Below, in pieces: positions 8,952-18,200 of a stretch of 64,000 bases of DNA. Origin of the DNA: Natronohydrobacter sp. (GTDB lineage Bacteria; Pseudomonadota; Alphaproteobacteria; Rhodobacterales; Rhodobacteraceae); contig JAUVXF010000005.1 in the NCBI GenBank assembly GCA_030603695.1, positions 111,277-175,276 on the forward strand, read 5' to 3'. Numbering within the stretch: position 1 is the first letter of the stretch; every line of letters begins with the position of its first letter. Position numbers and translations under genes: made by a program. The notes below the pieces were generated by a model. That model did not search any database. It was not told the origin of the DNA and worked only from the letters and a program-made list of their open reading frames with translations.

Positions 8952-11099
8952 TTAGCCCGCAGCCTTCAATTCCAGCCTGCGCGCGTGCAGCACTGGCTCG
9001 GTATAACCAGAAGGCTGTTCGCGCCCTTTGAACACCAGATCACAGGCCGCCTGAAAGGCAATCCCGCTGAAATCCGGGGCCATGGGCCGATAGGCGGGGT
9101 CGCCTGCATTCTGGCGGTCAACCACTTCGGCCATGCGCTTCATGGCATCCATCGCCTCTGCCTGCGAGACAACACCATGATGCAGCCAATTCGCGATATG
9201 CTGGCTGGAAATGCGGCAGGTTGCGCGGTCTTCCATCAGGCCCACATCATTTATATCGGGCACTTTGGAACAGCCCACCCCCTGATCGACCCAGCGCACT
9301 ACATAGCCCAAAATCCCTTGGGCGTTGTTTTCCACTTCGCGGATGATCTGCTCTTTTGTCCATTTGCGGAAGCTGGCTTGTGGAATGTCCAGCAGCGCTT
9401 CCACATGCGCCCGCCGCCCGCCTTTGGCCAGCCTCTCTTGCACCGCGCGCACATTCACCTGATGATAATGCAGCGCATGCAAAGTGGCGGCGGTGGGGGA
9501 TGGCACCCATGCTGTATTCGCCCCGGCCTTGGGGTGTTCGATCTTGGTTTCCAGCATGGCGGCCATCTGGTCGGGCATGGCCCACATGCCCTTGCCGATC
9601 TGCGCGCGCCCCATCAACCCGCATTCCAGCCCGATATCGACGTTGCGATCCTCATAGGCTTTGATCCAGCCCTTGCGCTTGATGAAATCCTTGCGCGAGA
9701 AAGGCCCTGCTTCCATGCTTGTATGAATCTCATCGCCTGTGCGATCCAGAAACCCCGTATTGATAAAGGCAACGCGGTGGCGTGCGGCATGGATGCATTG
9801 CTGAAGGTTTACCGAGGTGCGGCGCTCTTCATCCATGACGCCCATCTTGATCGTGTTGGGGGCAAGGCCCAGAACCTGTTCCACGCGGCTGAAAATCTCA
9901 TCGGCGAAGGCCACTTCTTCCGGCCCGTGCATCTTGGGTTTCACGATGTAGACAGAGCCTTGCGCCGAATTGCGCGCCCCGTCGGTTTTGCGCAGATCAT
10001 GCACCGCGCAAAGCGTGGTGATCATGGCATCCATAAGCCCTTCGGGAATTTCCGCGCCATCCCGATCCAGAATCGCGGGGTTGGTCATCAGATGGCCCAC
10101 ATTGCGCACCCAAAGCAGCGCGCGGCCTTTCAGCAGCTTGGTGCTGCCATCGGGGGCCGTGATGGCGATATCTGGGTTCAGGCGGCGCGTCATGGTCTTG
10201 CCCCCCTTTTCCAGATCGGCGCTGAGATCGCCTTTCATCAGGCCCAGCCAGTTGGCATAGGCAAGGGTCTTGTCCTCGGCATCCACACAGGCCACCGAAT
10301 CTTCGCAATCCATGATGGCCGACAGGGCTGATTCCAGCCGCACATCGGCCAGAGCGGCCTGATCGCGCCCGCCAATCAGATGGGCGCGGTTAAAGACCAG
10401 TTCCACATGCAGGCCGTTATTGACCAGAAACACCGAGTCCGGCGCGCGGGGATCGCCGCGATAGCCTGCAAATTTTGAAGGCTCTTCCAGCGGTTTGCCA
10501 TCCACCAAAAGCGCGCCGCCTTTGACATGATACAGCCGTGCATCGGCGTGGCTGTGGCCCGCCAGCGGAAAGGCCGCATCCAGAAACACCCGCACCCGCG
10601 CCACAACCCGTGCGCCGCGCCCTTGTTCATACCCGCCCGCAGGTGGCTGGCTGCCCATGGCATCGGTGCCATAAAACGCATCATACAGGCTGCCCCAGCG
10701 CGCATTTGCGGCATTGAGCGCATAGCGCGCATTGGTGATGGGCACGACAAGTTGTGGCCCGGCTATGGTGGCGATTTCAGGATCGACATTTTGCGTATCA
10801 ATCTGGAAGGGTGCGGCCTCTGGCAAAAGATAGCCGATCTGTTCCAGAAACGCCTTGTAGCCTTCGCGGTCATGCACCTGATTGCGCCGCGCAAGATGCC
10901 AGTCATCAATCTGACGCTGCAAATCGGCGCGCTTGGCCAGCAGCGCGCGGTTTTTTGGGCTTAGGTCATGCACCAGCGCTGAAAAGCCCGCCCAGAAATG
11001 TTCTGGCGCGATCCCGGTTCCCGGCAGCGCGGCCTGTTCGATAAAGCTGCAAAGCTCTGCCTCTACCTCTAAGCCCGCGCGCATGTCCCGCTGTGCCAT
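8952..11099 (-). CDS. glcB: Malate synthase G
   Basis: Cytoplasmic enzyme condensing glyoxylate with acetyl-CoA to malate, second step of glyoxylate use. At 715 residues it has the full length of the G isoform (about 720), not the shorter A isoform. Recognisable segments are the catalytic core [33 protein letters not shown] and [20 protein letters not shown], and the C-terminal [18 protein letters not shown] with the catalytic aspartate. The ATG is preceded by AAAAGGAAACGAT. Isocitrate lyase is not in the window. It is monocistronic, with a long upstream region shared with the divergent luxR-type gene. Confidence 0.97.
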   Translation of the reverse strand: MAQRDMRAGLEVEAELCSFIEQAALPGTGIAPEHFWAGFSALVHDLSPKNRALLAKRADLQRQIDDWHLARRNQVHDREGYKAFLEQIGYLLPEAAPFQIDTQNVDPEIATIAGPQLVVPITNARYALNAANARWGSLYDAFYGTDAMGSQPPAGGYEQGRGARVVARVRVFLDAAFPLAGHSHADARLYHVKGGALLVDGKPLEEPSKFAGYRGDPRAPDSVFLVNNGLHVELVFNRAHLIGGRDQAALADVRLESALSAIMDCEDSVACVDAEDKTLAYANWLGLMKGDLSADLEKGGKTMTRRLNPDIAITAPDGSTKLLKGRALLWVRNVGHLMTNPAILDRDGAEIPEGLMDAMITTLCAVHDLRKTDGARNSAQGSVYIVKPKMHGPEEVAFADEIFSRVEQVLGLAPNTIKMGVMDEERRTSVNLQQCIHAARHRVAFINTGFLDRTGDEIHTSMEAGPFSRKDFIKRKGWIKAYEDRNVDIGLECGLMGRAQIGKGMWAMPDQMAAMLETKIEHPKAGANTAWVPSPTAATLHALHYHQVNVRAVQERLAKGGRRAHVEALLDIPQASFRKWTKEQIIREVENNAQGILGYVVRWVDQGVGCSKVPDINDVGLMEDRATCRISSQHIANWLHHGVVSQAEAMDAMKRMAEVVDRQNAGDPAYRPMAPDFSGIAFQAACDLVFKGREQPSGYTEPVLHARRLELKAAG

Positions 11100-11408
11100 A
11101 TCGTTTCCTTTTCACTCTTGTTGCGCACCCTTTGCGTGCCGCGGCATACAATAAACTTGTGGGCCGCGCGGGCAAGGTGCAAATCCTGATTTCCAAGCCA
11201 GATATGCGAATAGCATTTTCACGCTTTTCCTGAAGATATCGGCCCCGCATTTTGGCCGCGACGCCATTCATTGGCGCGCAATGGTCATAAGTGGCGTGCA
11301 AACTTGTGCTTGACAATCTTACCGCGCTAGGATTGTTTCACATCTTAAATACATATTTATATGCTTTGTTTTTCATGTGCTTGACGACCGGCCTTTCGGC
11401 TATTTCCA
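11100..11408. promoter_or_regulatory. Divergent control region between glcB and the luxR-type gene
   Basis: 309 bases without a gene. It holds a short inverted repeat ATGC-GAATA-GCAT at 11204-11216 on the glcB side. On the luxR side is an AT-rich stretch (11339-11373) with a TTGACA at 11310-11315 that lacks a well-placed -10 box, and a TTGTTT at 11333-11338 followed 17 bases later by TTTATA. No lux-box-like CTG-N10-CAG palindrome was seen. Promoter positions are guesses. Confidence 0.35.
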
Positions 11409-12140
11409 ATGAATATCATGAGTGATTGGGGGCAATCTCTGGCATTACATGCACTCAATTCCCTGCCTGATCCCGGACAGCATTACCATGATATGCTGGA
11501 TCGGATTTGTGCTGAATTTGCTTTGGAATACGCCGCTTATATCGGGGTTTGGGGATATGACGCGCCCTTGGTTGGCATTGTCACTTATCCAGAGGCATGG
11601 ATCGGCCATTATGCCAGCCAAGGGTTTCACAAGCTTGATCCTGCCTTTTTGACTGTCTCGCGTGCGGTGGGCGTGGTGGATTGGTCGCGGCTGCAAACGA
11701 TAAACGCGTTTGAGCGTGTGTTTCGGGAAGCGGCCGATTTCGGAATTAGCGCAATCGGGCTTACCCTGCCGTTGCGAGGCCCGTTCGGGGATCGTGGCAT
11801 GTTCAGTATCGTATTCAAGGCCCCGGAAGCGCGGGGTGATTTCCTGCATAATGACGCCCTATCGGTATTGCAGCAGCGCGCCGCGCTGTTTCATGATAAA
11901 ATCATGCGGGCAACCGCTACGTTGAGTGTGGTGCAAAACCCTTGCTTGTCAGGGCGCGAGCGTGAAATCTTGCAATGGATAGCAGCAGGCAAGTCGCAGA
12001 CGGATATTGCCAAGATCCTCGCCATTTCCAACCGCACCGTCGAGGTGCATCTGCGTTCCACGCGCCACAAACTTGGGGCGCTGACAACGCCGCAAGCTGT
12101 TGCGCGCGCTATTGGATTTGGGATCATCCACCCGAAATAG
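11409..12140 (+). CDS. LuxR-family transcriptional regulator with autoinducer-binding domain (solo)
   Basis: DNA-binding regulator that probably responds to an acyl-homoserine-lactone-like ligand. Of 243 residues, about 20-165 form the autoinducer-binding domain. The conserved tryptophan, tyrosine, Asp-Pro and second tryptophan positions are all present (YPEAWIGHYASQGFHKLDP, then VVDWSRL). Residues 175-240 form the LuxR helix-turn-helix (LSGREREILQWIAAGKSQTDIAKIL, RTVEVHLRSTRHKLGALTT). No luxI synthase is nearby, so it is a solo. Base composition is lower in GC than the flanking genes. An alternative ATG lies 9 bases downstream; neither has a strong binding site. The next gene is the ABC importer on the same strand. 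Confidence 0.9.
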   Translation: MNIMSDWGQSLALHALNSLPDPGQHYHDMLDRICAEFALEYAAYIGVWGYDAPLVGIVTYPEAWIGHYASQGFHKLDPAFLTVSRAVGVVDWSRLQTINAFERVFREAADFGISAIGLTLPLRGPFGDRGMFSIVFKAPEARGDFLHNDALSVLQQRAALFHDKIMRATATLSVVQNPCLSGREREILQWIAAGKSQTDIAKILAISNRTVEVHLRSTRHKLGALTTPQAVARAIGFGIIHPK

Positions 12141-12155
12141 ATGGCAGAATTTATA

Positions 12156-12171
12156 TTGACTGGCGAGTCAA
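12156..12171. promoter_or_regulatory. Perfect palindrome TTGACT-GGCG-AGTCAA upstream of the peptide-type ABC operon
   Basis: A 16-base inverted repeat with 6-base arms and a 4-base centre, 16 bases after the luxR-type stop codon and 149 bases before the binding-protein start. It may be an operator for a dimeric regulator. It is too short and lacks a T-run for a terminator. The regulator is unknown. Confidence 0.4.
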
Positions 12172-12319
12172 CCAAATGCCTTGACGAGTTATTGTCTTTC
12201 CTCTCTTATCAATGGGGTTGGGCGTTTGTCGTTTTTCGATTACAACGCGTGCCTATAACCAGCGGCGCGGCAATTTGGCCGGGCATAAAAGCTGTTACGA
12301 CCTCAACAGGGAGACGAAG

Positions 12320-13882
12320 ATGACCAGACCAATTTCTCAGCAGAGCCTGACCCGGCGCAGCCTTCTGAAAGGGGCTACAGCGCTGGGCGCAGCAGGGCTG
12401 ATCCTGCCTGCAAGCTATCGTGCGGCGCGGGCCGAACCCCAACGCGGCGGCACATTCCGCATCGGGCTTGGGCATGGCAATTCCACCGATGGCTATGACC
12501 CCGGCTTGTGGGATAACCTGTATGCGCAGGTTTTCGCGGCCTCGCGCCACAACCAGCTGATCGAAGTGGGCGCCGATGGGCAACTGACCCCGGAAATCGC
12601 CGAAAGCTGGGAATCGGCAGATGGTGCGACATGGGTGTTCCGTATCCGGCAGGGTGTCAGCTTCCATTCCGGCAAAGAGGTGACGGTCGAGGATGTGATC
12701 GCCTCTCTCAATCATCATCGCGGCGAAGATGCCACTTCGGCTGTGAAGCTGTTCTTCAACCCGGTGCAGGATATCCGCGCCGATGGGCAGAATGTGGTTA
12801 TTACGCTGGACGCGCCCAATGGCGATTTCCCTTATCTGATGTCGGATTACCATCTGGCCATCATGCCGGGAGCAGATGGCAAGATTGATCCCACCTCTAC
12901 CGATGGCTGCGGCCCCTATGTGGTGGAAAGCTATGAGCCGGGCGTTCAAGCCAGCCTGACGCGCTTTCCGAATTACTGGAAGCCGGGCCGCGCGCATTTT
13001 GACCGTGTTGAAATCCTCTCCATCCTCGATTCTGCTGCGCGTCTGAATGCGCTGATGACAGGGCAGGTGGATCTTATTGACCAGATCGACCCCGCCACCA
13101 TTGGCATGCTGGAAGCGCGCGGCGTGGCCAATATTCTGTCTATCCCCGGCAATGCGCATTATGTGTTCCCGATGGATAGCCGCGCTGCGCCTTTCTCGGA
13201 CAATAATGTGCGTCTGGCGCTGAAATATGCGATCGATCGTCAGGAAATGGTGGATAAAATCCTTGGCGGGCATGGGGCTGTTTCCAATGACAACCCAATC
13301 GGCCCTGCAAACCGCTATTTCCACCGCGAGATGGAGGCCAAAACCTTTGATCCAGACCGCGCGCGCTACTACCTGCGTCAGGCGGGCATGGACAGCCTGA
13401 GCGTGGATTTGCATGTGGCCGATGCCGCGTTTTCGGGCGCTGTGGATGCAGGCGCGCTCTTTGCCGAAACGGCGGCGCAATGCGGGATCAACATCAACCT
13501 CGTGCGCGAACCCAATGACGGCTATTGGGATAACGTCTGGATGAAGAAACCCTTTGTTGCCAGCTATTGGGGCGGGCGCGCGGTGGAAGATCACATGTTC
13601 ACCAGCGGATATGCCTCTGGCGCAGCATGGAATGACAGTTTCTGGGAGCATGAGCGCTTCAACGAGTTGCTGGTCGCGGCGCGTTCGGAAATCAACGAGG
13701 AGTTGCGCCGCGAGATGTATCACGAGATGCAGCAGATCGTTTCGTTTGAAGGCTCTGTCATCATCCCGATGAACAATAACTATGTCATGGCAACGGCCCT
13801 GAACGTGGCAACGCCAGAGCAGATTTCGGCCAACTGGAACCTTGATGGCTTCCGCTGCGTAGAACGGTGGTGGTTCGCCTGA
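12320..13882 (+). CDS. ABC transporter substrate-binding protein, peptide/opine family 5 (Tat-exported)
   Basis: Periplasmic binding protein of a DppA/OppA-type importer, 520 residues. The N-terminus has a twin-arginine signal (LTRRSLLKG, then a hydrophobic stretch ending near AARAEP), which means export in folded form. The family-5 signature region appears as DGATWVFRIRQGVSFHSGKEVTVEDV, with later LALKYAIDRQEMVDKILGGHG. The ATG at 12320 has AGGGAGA seven bases upstream. It heads a run with two permeases and a fused ATPase. The ligand cannot be told; peptides, opines or nickel chelates are typical. Confidence 0.93.
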   Translation: MTRPISQQSLTRRSLLKGATALGAAGLILPASYRAARAEPQRGGTFRIGLGHGNSTDGYDPGLWDNLYAQVFAASRHNQLIEVGADGQLTPEIAESWESADGATWVFRIRQGVSFHSGKEVTVEDVIASLNHHRGEDATSAVKLFFNPVQDIRADGQNVVITLDAPNGDFPYLMSDYHLAIMPGADGKIDPTSTDGCGPYVVESYEPGVQASLTRFPNYWKPGRAHFDRVEILSILDSAARLNALMTGQVDLIDQIDPATIGMLEARGVANILSIPGNAHYVFPMDSRAAPFSDNNVRLALKYAIDRQEMVDKILGGHGAVSNDNPIGPANRYFHREMEAKTFDPDRARYYLRQAGMDSLSVDLHVADAAFSGAVDAGALFAETAAQCGININLVREPNDGYWDNVWMKKPFVASYWGGRAVEDHMFTSGYASGAAWNDSFWEHERFNELLVAARSEINEELRREMYHEMQQIVSFEGSVIIPMNNNYVMATALNVATPEQISANWNLDGFRCVERWWFA

Positions 13883-13891
13883 TCTCTCTGT

Positions 13892-13917
13892 CCCCGCCCC
13901 CATCTCCGGGGGCGGGG
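13892..13917 (+). promoter_or_regulatory. Hairpin after the binding-protein gene (CCCCGCCCCC / GGGGGCGGGG)
   Basis: A 10-bp perfect GC stem with a 6-base loop, starting 9 bases after the stop codon and 47 bases before the first permease, with no T-run after it. In importer operons such a structure usually protects the upstream binding-protein message or partly attenuates transcription. That role is inferred. Confidence 0.7.
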
Positions 13918-13964
13918 ATACGCTGGGCAAGACTGGCGCAAAAAACATATAAACAGGGGGGACG

Positions 13965-14918
13965 ATGCACGCTGTCCTCGTGATGATCTTACAGCGGCTG
14001 GCTTTGGGCGTGGTCACGCTTTTTGTGGTGTCGGTGGTGATTTTTGGCGCGACAGAGCTGTTGCCGGGCGATCTGGCATCCACGCTTCTGGGCCAATCGG
14101 CCACGCCGGAAACCGTGGCCGCGCTGCGCACGCAACTGGGCCTAGATCAACCCGCGCCGCTGCGCTATTGGGCTTGGGCCACGGGGGTGGTGCAGGGGGA
14201 TTTTGGCGTCTCTCTCGCCACGCGCCGCCCGATTGCGGATATGCTCGCCATGCGGCTGGGCAATACGGTGTTTCTGGCGCTGTATGCGGCGGCACTCGCT
14301 GTGCCGCTGGCGCTGATCCTTGGCATTCTGGCCGCGCTGTGGCGCAATTCCATCTTTGATCGCGTGGCCAATGCGGGCGCCCTTTCGGCCATATCTTTTC
14401 CCGAATTTTTCGTGGCTTACATTCTGATCTTCATCTTGGCGCAAAGCGGGTTTTTCCCCTCTATGGTGCGGCTTTCGCCCGATATGGCGCTGGGGGACAA
14501 ACTTTATGCCACCTTCCTGCCTGCGCTGACGCTGACACTGGTTGTCACCGCCCATATGATGCGGATGACACGCGCGGCCATCATCAACCTCATGGCCAGC
14601 CCTTATATTGAAATGGCGCGGCTGAAGGGCCTGTCGCCCCTGCGCATTGTGCTGCGCCATGCGCTTCCCAATGCGCTTGCGCCCATCATCAATGTGATCG
14701 CGCTGAACCTTGCCTATCTGATTACAGGCGTGGTGGTGGTGGAAGTGGTCTTTGTCTATCCCGGCCTTGGGCAATTGATGGTCGACTCCGTGGCCAAGCG
14801 CGATATTGCCGTGGTGCAGGCCATCGCGCTGATTTTCGCCTCTGCCTATGTGCTGCTGAACCTGTCTGCGGATGTGCTGTCAACCCTGACAAACCCGCGC
14901 CTGATGCGAAGGACATAG
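13965..14918 (+). CDS. ABC transporter permease, DppB family
   Basis: Inner-membrane channel subunit of the peptide/opine-type importer, 317 residues. It has an N-terminal membrane helix (LALGVVTLFVVSVVIFGATELLPGD) and the family segments LRTQLGLDQP and GDFGVSL. Five further helices follow, with the ATPase-contact EAA motif as EMARLKGLSPLRIVLRHALPNALAPIINVIAL. GGGGGGACG precedes its ATG. The next gene, the partner permease, starts 3 bases after its stop. Confidence 0.93.
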   Translation: MHAVLVMILQRLALGVVTLFVVSVVIFGATELLPGDLASTLLGQSATPETVAALRTQLGLDQPAPLRYWAWATGVVQGDFGVSLATRRPIADMLAMRLGNTVFLALYAAALAVPLALILGILAALWRNSIFDRVANAGALSAISFPEFFVAYILIFILAQSGFFPSMVRLSPDMALGDKLYATFLPALTLTLVVTAHMMRMTRAAIINLMASPYIEMARLKGLSPLRIVLRHALPNALAPIINVIALNLAYLITGVVVVEVVFVYPGLGQLMVDSVAKRDIAVVQAIALIFASAYVLLNLSADVLSTLTNPRLMRRT

Positions 14919-14921
14919 CGC

Positions 14922-15845
14922 ATGGGGGTGATGATCTTTCTGGCCTGTGCGATTGTGGCCAGCATTCCGCTGTCTTGGGGCGCGCGCCGGGTGATGGCGG
15001 CAGTGTTGCCGCGCAACATGGCGCGTGTGGCGCGGGATATGCCGCTGACGGCGGCTTTCGGGATTATGGTGATTGCGGTTTATCTGTTTGTGGCGCTGTT
15101 TGCACCGCTACTGGCGCCTTTTCCCGAACGCGCCGTGGTGGGCAGCCAGTTCCAGCCATGGGACAGCACACATTGGCTGGGCACAGACAGGCTGGGGCGT
15201 GACATGCTCTCGCGGCTGATTTACGGGGCGCGCAATACGGTGGGGATTGCCTTTGCCACCACGGCGCTGGCTTTTTTGGTTGGCTCTGTGCTGGGCATAT
15301 GGGCGGCGCTGCGCGGCGGCTGGCTGGATCAGGTTTTGTCGCGCTTTGTGGATGCGCTGATGGCCATTCCCGCGCTGATCTTTTCGCTTTTGCTGCTGAC
15401 CATCTTTGGCACATCGGTTCTGACGCTGATCCTTGTGATTGCGGCGGTGGATGCAACGCGCGTCTTTCGCATTGCGCGCTCTGTGGCGCAAGGGGTGGTG
15501 GTGATGGATTATATCGAGGCCGCGCGCTTGCGCGGCGAGGGCACGGCCTATCTGATCGGGCGCGAGATTTTGCCAAATGCGCTGGCGCCCCTTGTGGCGG
15601 AATTCGGGCTGCGGTTTTGTTTTGTGTTCCTCACCATTTCGTCGCTGTCCTTTCTGGGCCTTGGCATTCAGCCCCCAACAGCCGATTGGGGCAGCATGGT
15701 GCGCGACAATGCCACGCTGATCACCTTTGGCGATGTCACGCCGCTTTTGCCCGCAGGCGCGATTGCGCTTCTGACAGTGGCCGTGAATTTCGTGGTCGAT
15801 TGGCAGCTCTACCGCGCCTCTGGCCTGAAGGAGCAGGCAGGATGA
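14922..15845 (+). CDS. ABC transporter permease, DppC family
   Basis: Second membrane subunit of the same importer, 307 residues. After an N-terminal helix it has the DppC signature HWLGTDRLGRDMLSRLIYGARNTV near residue 83. About six membrane segments follow, with an EAA-type loop (YIEAARLRGEGTAYLIGREILPNAL) and the C-terminal SFLGLGIQPPTADWGSMV. Its stop overlaps the ATG of the ATPase gene by 4 bases, so synthesis is coupled. Confidence 0.93.
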   Translation: MGVMIFLACAIVASIPLSWGARRVMAAVLPRNMARVARDMPLTAAFGIMVIAVYLFVALFAPLLAPFPERAVVGSQFQPWDSTHWLGTDRLGRDMLSRLIYGARNTVGIAFATTALAFLVGSVLGIWAALRGGWLDQVLSRFVDALMAIPALIFSLLLLTIFGTSVLTLILVIAAVDATRVFRIARSVAQGVVVMDYIEAARLRGEGTAYLIGREILPNALAPLVAEFGLRFCFVFLTISSLSFLGLGIQPPTADWGSMVRDNATLITFGDVTPLLPAGAIALLTVAVNFVVDWQLYRASGLKEQAG

Positions 15846-17446
15846 CAGGCGAAGTGCTGCTGCAAATAAAGGATTTGCATGTCGAGGGGCGCGCGGGGGA
15901 TGCGTGGCTTCCCATCCTGCGCGGGATAGACCTGACATTGCACCGGGGCGAGGTGCTGGGGGTGATTGGCGAATCCGGCGCGGGGAAATCCACGCTTGGG
16001 CTGGCCGCCATGGGCTTTGCGCGCGATGGCTGCCGGATTTCTGGCGGGGATATCCGCTTTGACGGGATCGATCTGCGCCAAACCCCGGAACGGGGCAAGC
16101 GTGCCTTGCGCGGGCGGCGCATTGCCTATGTTGCGCAATCGGCTGCCGCCAGCTTCAACCCTGCGCATAAGTTGATTGACCAGTATAGCGAAGTGCCGCT
16201 TCTGACAGGCATGGCGCGGCGCACCGCTCAGGCCGAGGCGGTGGCGCTCTATCGCAAGATGCAGTTGCCCAACCCCGAAGAGATCGGCTTTCGCTACCCG
16301 CACCAGGTTTCGGGCGGGCAGTTGCAACGCGCGATGACCGCGATGGCCATGGCCTGCCATCCTGATCTTATCATCTTTGACGAACCCACCACCGCGCTGG
16401 ATGTCACCACCCAGATCGAAGTCTTGGCGGCGATCCGCGACATTGTGCGCGATTATGATACGGCAGCCATTTATATCACGCATGATCTGGCCGTGGTTGC
16501 GCAAATGGCCGACCGCATTAAGATCCTTCTGCGCGGGCAAGAGGTGGAAGAGGCCGATACCCGCACCATGCTGGCCGCCCCCAAGGCGGATTACACCAAA
16601 AGCCTGTGGGCCGTGCGCAGCTTTGCCCGGCCAGAGCGGCCCGCGCCAAAAGAAGCGCCCTTGCTGTCCGTGCAGGGTGTGACAGCGGGTTATGGCAAGA
16701 TCGATATCTTGAAAGATGTCAGTTTTGACATCCCCGCCGGGCGCACAGTTGCTGTGGTGGGCGAAAGCGGATCGGGCAAATCCACAGTGGCGCGGGTGAT
16801 TACCGGGCTGTTGCCACCGCGCGGGGGGCAGGTGCTGCTGGATGGGGTGCCGCTACCACAAGATTACCGCGCACGCCCCCGCGCGTTGTTGCGCCAATGC
16901 CAGATGATTTATCAGATGGCCGATACTGCGCTAAACCCCAAGCTGCGCCTGCGCGATCTGATTGGGCGGCCTGCCCAGATGTATCTGGGGCTGAGTGGCC
17001 GCGCGCTGGATGCGCGGGTGCGTGACTTGCTGGCGCTGATAGAGTTGGAGCCAGACAGCTATATTGACCGCCTGCCGTCAGAGCTTTCTGGCGGGCAAAA
17101 GCAGCGTATCGGCATTGCCCGCGCCCTTGCGGCAGAACCACGGCTGATTATCTGCGACGAGGTGACAAGCGCGCTGGATCAGATCGTGCAAGAGGGCATT
17201 TTGCGCCTGCTGGACAAGCTGCAACGCGAATTGGGGCTGGCCTATATGTTCATCACCCATGATCTTGCCACTGTGCGGGCCATTGCCGATGATGTTGTGG
17301 TCATGCAGCATGGCAAAGTGGTCGAGGCGGGGCCGAAGGCTGAGATATTCGCCCCCCCACATGCGCCATATACAGAGTTGCTGCTATCCTCAGTGCCGGA
17401 AATGAACCCCGATTGGCTGACCGGGGTTTTGCAGCGCCGCCAATAG
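15842..17446 (+). CDS. Fused dipeptide/opine-type ABC transporter ATP-binding protein (DppD-DppF fusion)
   Basis: 534-residue protein with two complete ATPase domains in one chain, replacing the separate DppD and DppF of many systems. Domain 1 (about residues 1-250): Walker A GESGAGKST, signature SGGQLQRAM, Walker B LIIFDEPTTALD. Domain 2 (about 275-530): Walker A GESGSGKST, signature LSGGQKQRIGIARAL, Walker B LIICDEVTSALD. Both carry the H-loop (ITHDLA). The start at 15842 is fixed by the ATGA overlap with the permease. It converges on the iclR-type gene, with 6 bases between stops. Confidence 0.95.
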   Translation: MTGEVLLQIKDLHVEGRAGDAWLPILRGIDLTLHRGEVLGVIGESGAGKSTLGLAAMGFARDGCRISGGDIRFDGIDLRQTPERGKRALRGRRIAYVAQSAAASFNPAHKLIDQYSEVPLLTGMARRTAQAEAVALYRKMQLPNPEEIGFRYPHQVSGGQLQRAMTAMAMACHPDLIIFDEPTTALDVTTQIEVLAAIRDIVRDYDTAAIYITHDLAVVAQMADRIKILLRGQEVEEADTRTMLAAPKADYTKSLWAVRSFARPERPAPKEAPLLSVQGVTAGYGKIDILKDVSFDIPAGRTVAVVGESGSGKSTVARVITGLLPPRGGQVLLDGVPLPQDYRARPRALLRQCQMIYQMADTALNPKLRLRDLIGRPAQMYLGLSGRALDARVRDLLALIELEPDSYIDRLPSELSGGQKQRIGIARALAAEPRLIICDEVTSALDQIVQEGILRLLDKLQRELGLAYMFITHDLATVRAIADDVVVMQHGKVVEAGPKAEIFAPPHAPYTELLLSSVPEMNPDWLTGVLQRRQ

Positions 17447-17452
17447 GCCATC

Positions 17453-18118
17453 TCAGGCCAGCTGCGCGCATTCGCGCAAAACTGCTGCCATCATCGCTTC
17501 CAGATCGGCGCGGCACAGCCTGTCGCGCGGCCCCGAAAGGCTAAGCGCGCCTAAAAGAGTGCCACGCCCATCGAAGACAGGCGCTGCTAGTGCGGCCAGA
17601 TCCGGGTTGCGCTCTCCCACAGATATATAGCCACCATCGGCACGCAGCCGCATGCGCGCTGCGCTGTCACCCAAGCCCCAGGCGGCCAGCACATGTCCGG
17701 CCGCGCCCGCGCACAAGGACAGGCGCGCCCCTTCATCCAGATGATGGCGCAGGGGCGCAGGCGAATTTTCCCGAAACAGGCACAGTCTTTCATCTGCATC
17801 TATAACATAGAAAGACGCGGTTTCATTGGTGCTGGCAACCAGACGGCGCAGGGCAGGGCGGATGCGTTCATCCAGTTCATACCCTCGCCGATAGAGCGCG
17901 CCCAACCGCCACAGCGCAGGCCCAAGCCGAAACCGCCCATCCGCGCCGCGCCGCAGATAGCCAAATCGGATCAGAGAGGCCGACAGCCGCAGGATTGTGC
18001 TTTTGTAAAGCCCTGTTTCCTCTGCCAATTCGGCCAAGCTAAGCGCGGTGCGGTCAGAGGCAAAGGCTTCAAGCAGCGACAAGGCGCGCTCTACGGATTC
18101 CACACGGGGTTCGGACAT
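17453..18118 (-). CDS. IclR-family transcriptional regulator
   Basis: 221-residue regulator with an N-terminal winged helix (SVERALSLLEAF, LSLAELAEETGLYKSTILRLSASLIRFGYLRR) and a C-terminal effector-binding domain (RPALRRLVASTNETASFYVID, GALSLSGPRDRL). It is slightly shorter than the usual 250 residues, mainly at the C-terminus. The ATG at 18118 puts the helix-turn-helix at the family position; an upstream opening to 18244 is not supported. It is divergent from the CoA-transferase gene with 82 bp between, the usual arrangement for control of that gene. The effector is probably the organic acid or a CoA thioester, by inference. Confidence 0.92.
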   Translation of the reverse strand: MSEPRVESVERALSLLEAFASDRTALSLAELAEETGLYKSTILRLSASLIRFGYLRRGADGRFRLGPALWRLGALYRRGYELDERIRPALRRLVASTNETASFYVIDADERLCLFRENSPAPLRHHLDEGARLSLCAGAAGHVLAAWGLGDSAARMRLRADGGYISVGERNPDLAALAAPVFDGRGTLLGALSLSGPRDRLCRADLEAMMAAVLRECAQLA

Positions 18119-18122
18119 TGAT

Positions 18123-18170
18123 ATTCTGCCTGATAGAATTTTAGAAACTATAAATTGTATAAAACAGAAT
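18123..18170. promoter_or_regulatory. Inverted repeat ATTCTG ... CAGAAT in the iclR / CoA-transferase divergent region
   Basis: ATTCTG (18123-18128) and CAGAAT (18165-18170) are perfect inverted arms around an AT-rich core, unusual in this GC-rich window. The core contains TTTTA and TAAAA, also in inverted orientation. A TTGTAT, 17 bases, TATTTC arrangement inside could be the CoA-transferase promoter. It is a good candidate operator for the adjacent IclR protein; the arms are wide apart, so the core may be the true site. Confidence 0.45.
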
Positions 18171-18200
18171 GTCGCGGTATTTCGGGCGCAGGGGGCAGAT

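Noticed and set aside
8520..10331. 603-codon plus-strand opening over glcB
   Set aside because: Antisense to malate synthase, whose motifs are intact; the translation has no recognisable family.
12209..14131. 640-codon minus-strand opening over the peptide-binding-protein gene
   Set aside because: Antisense to a binding protein with a clear Tat signal and family motifs.
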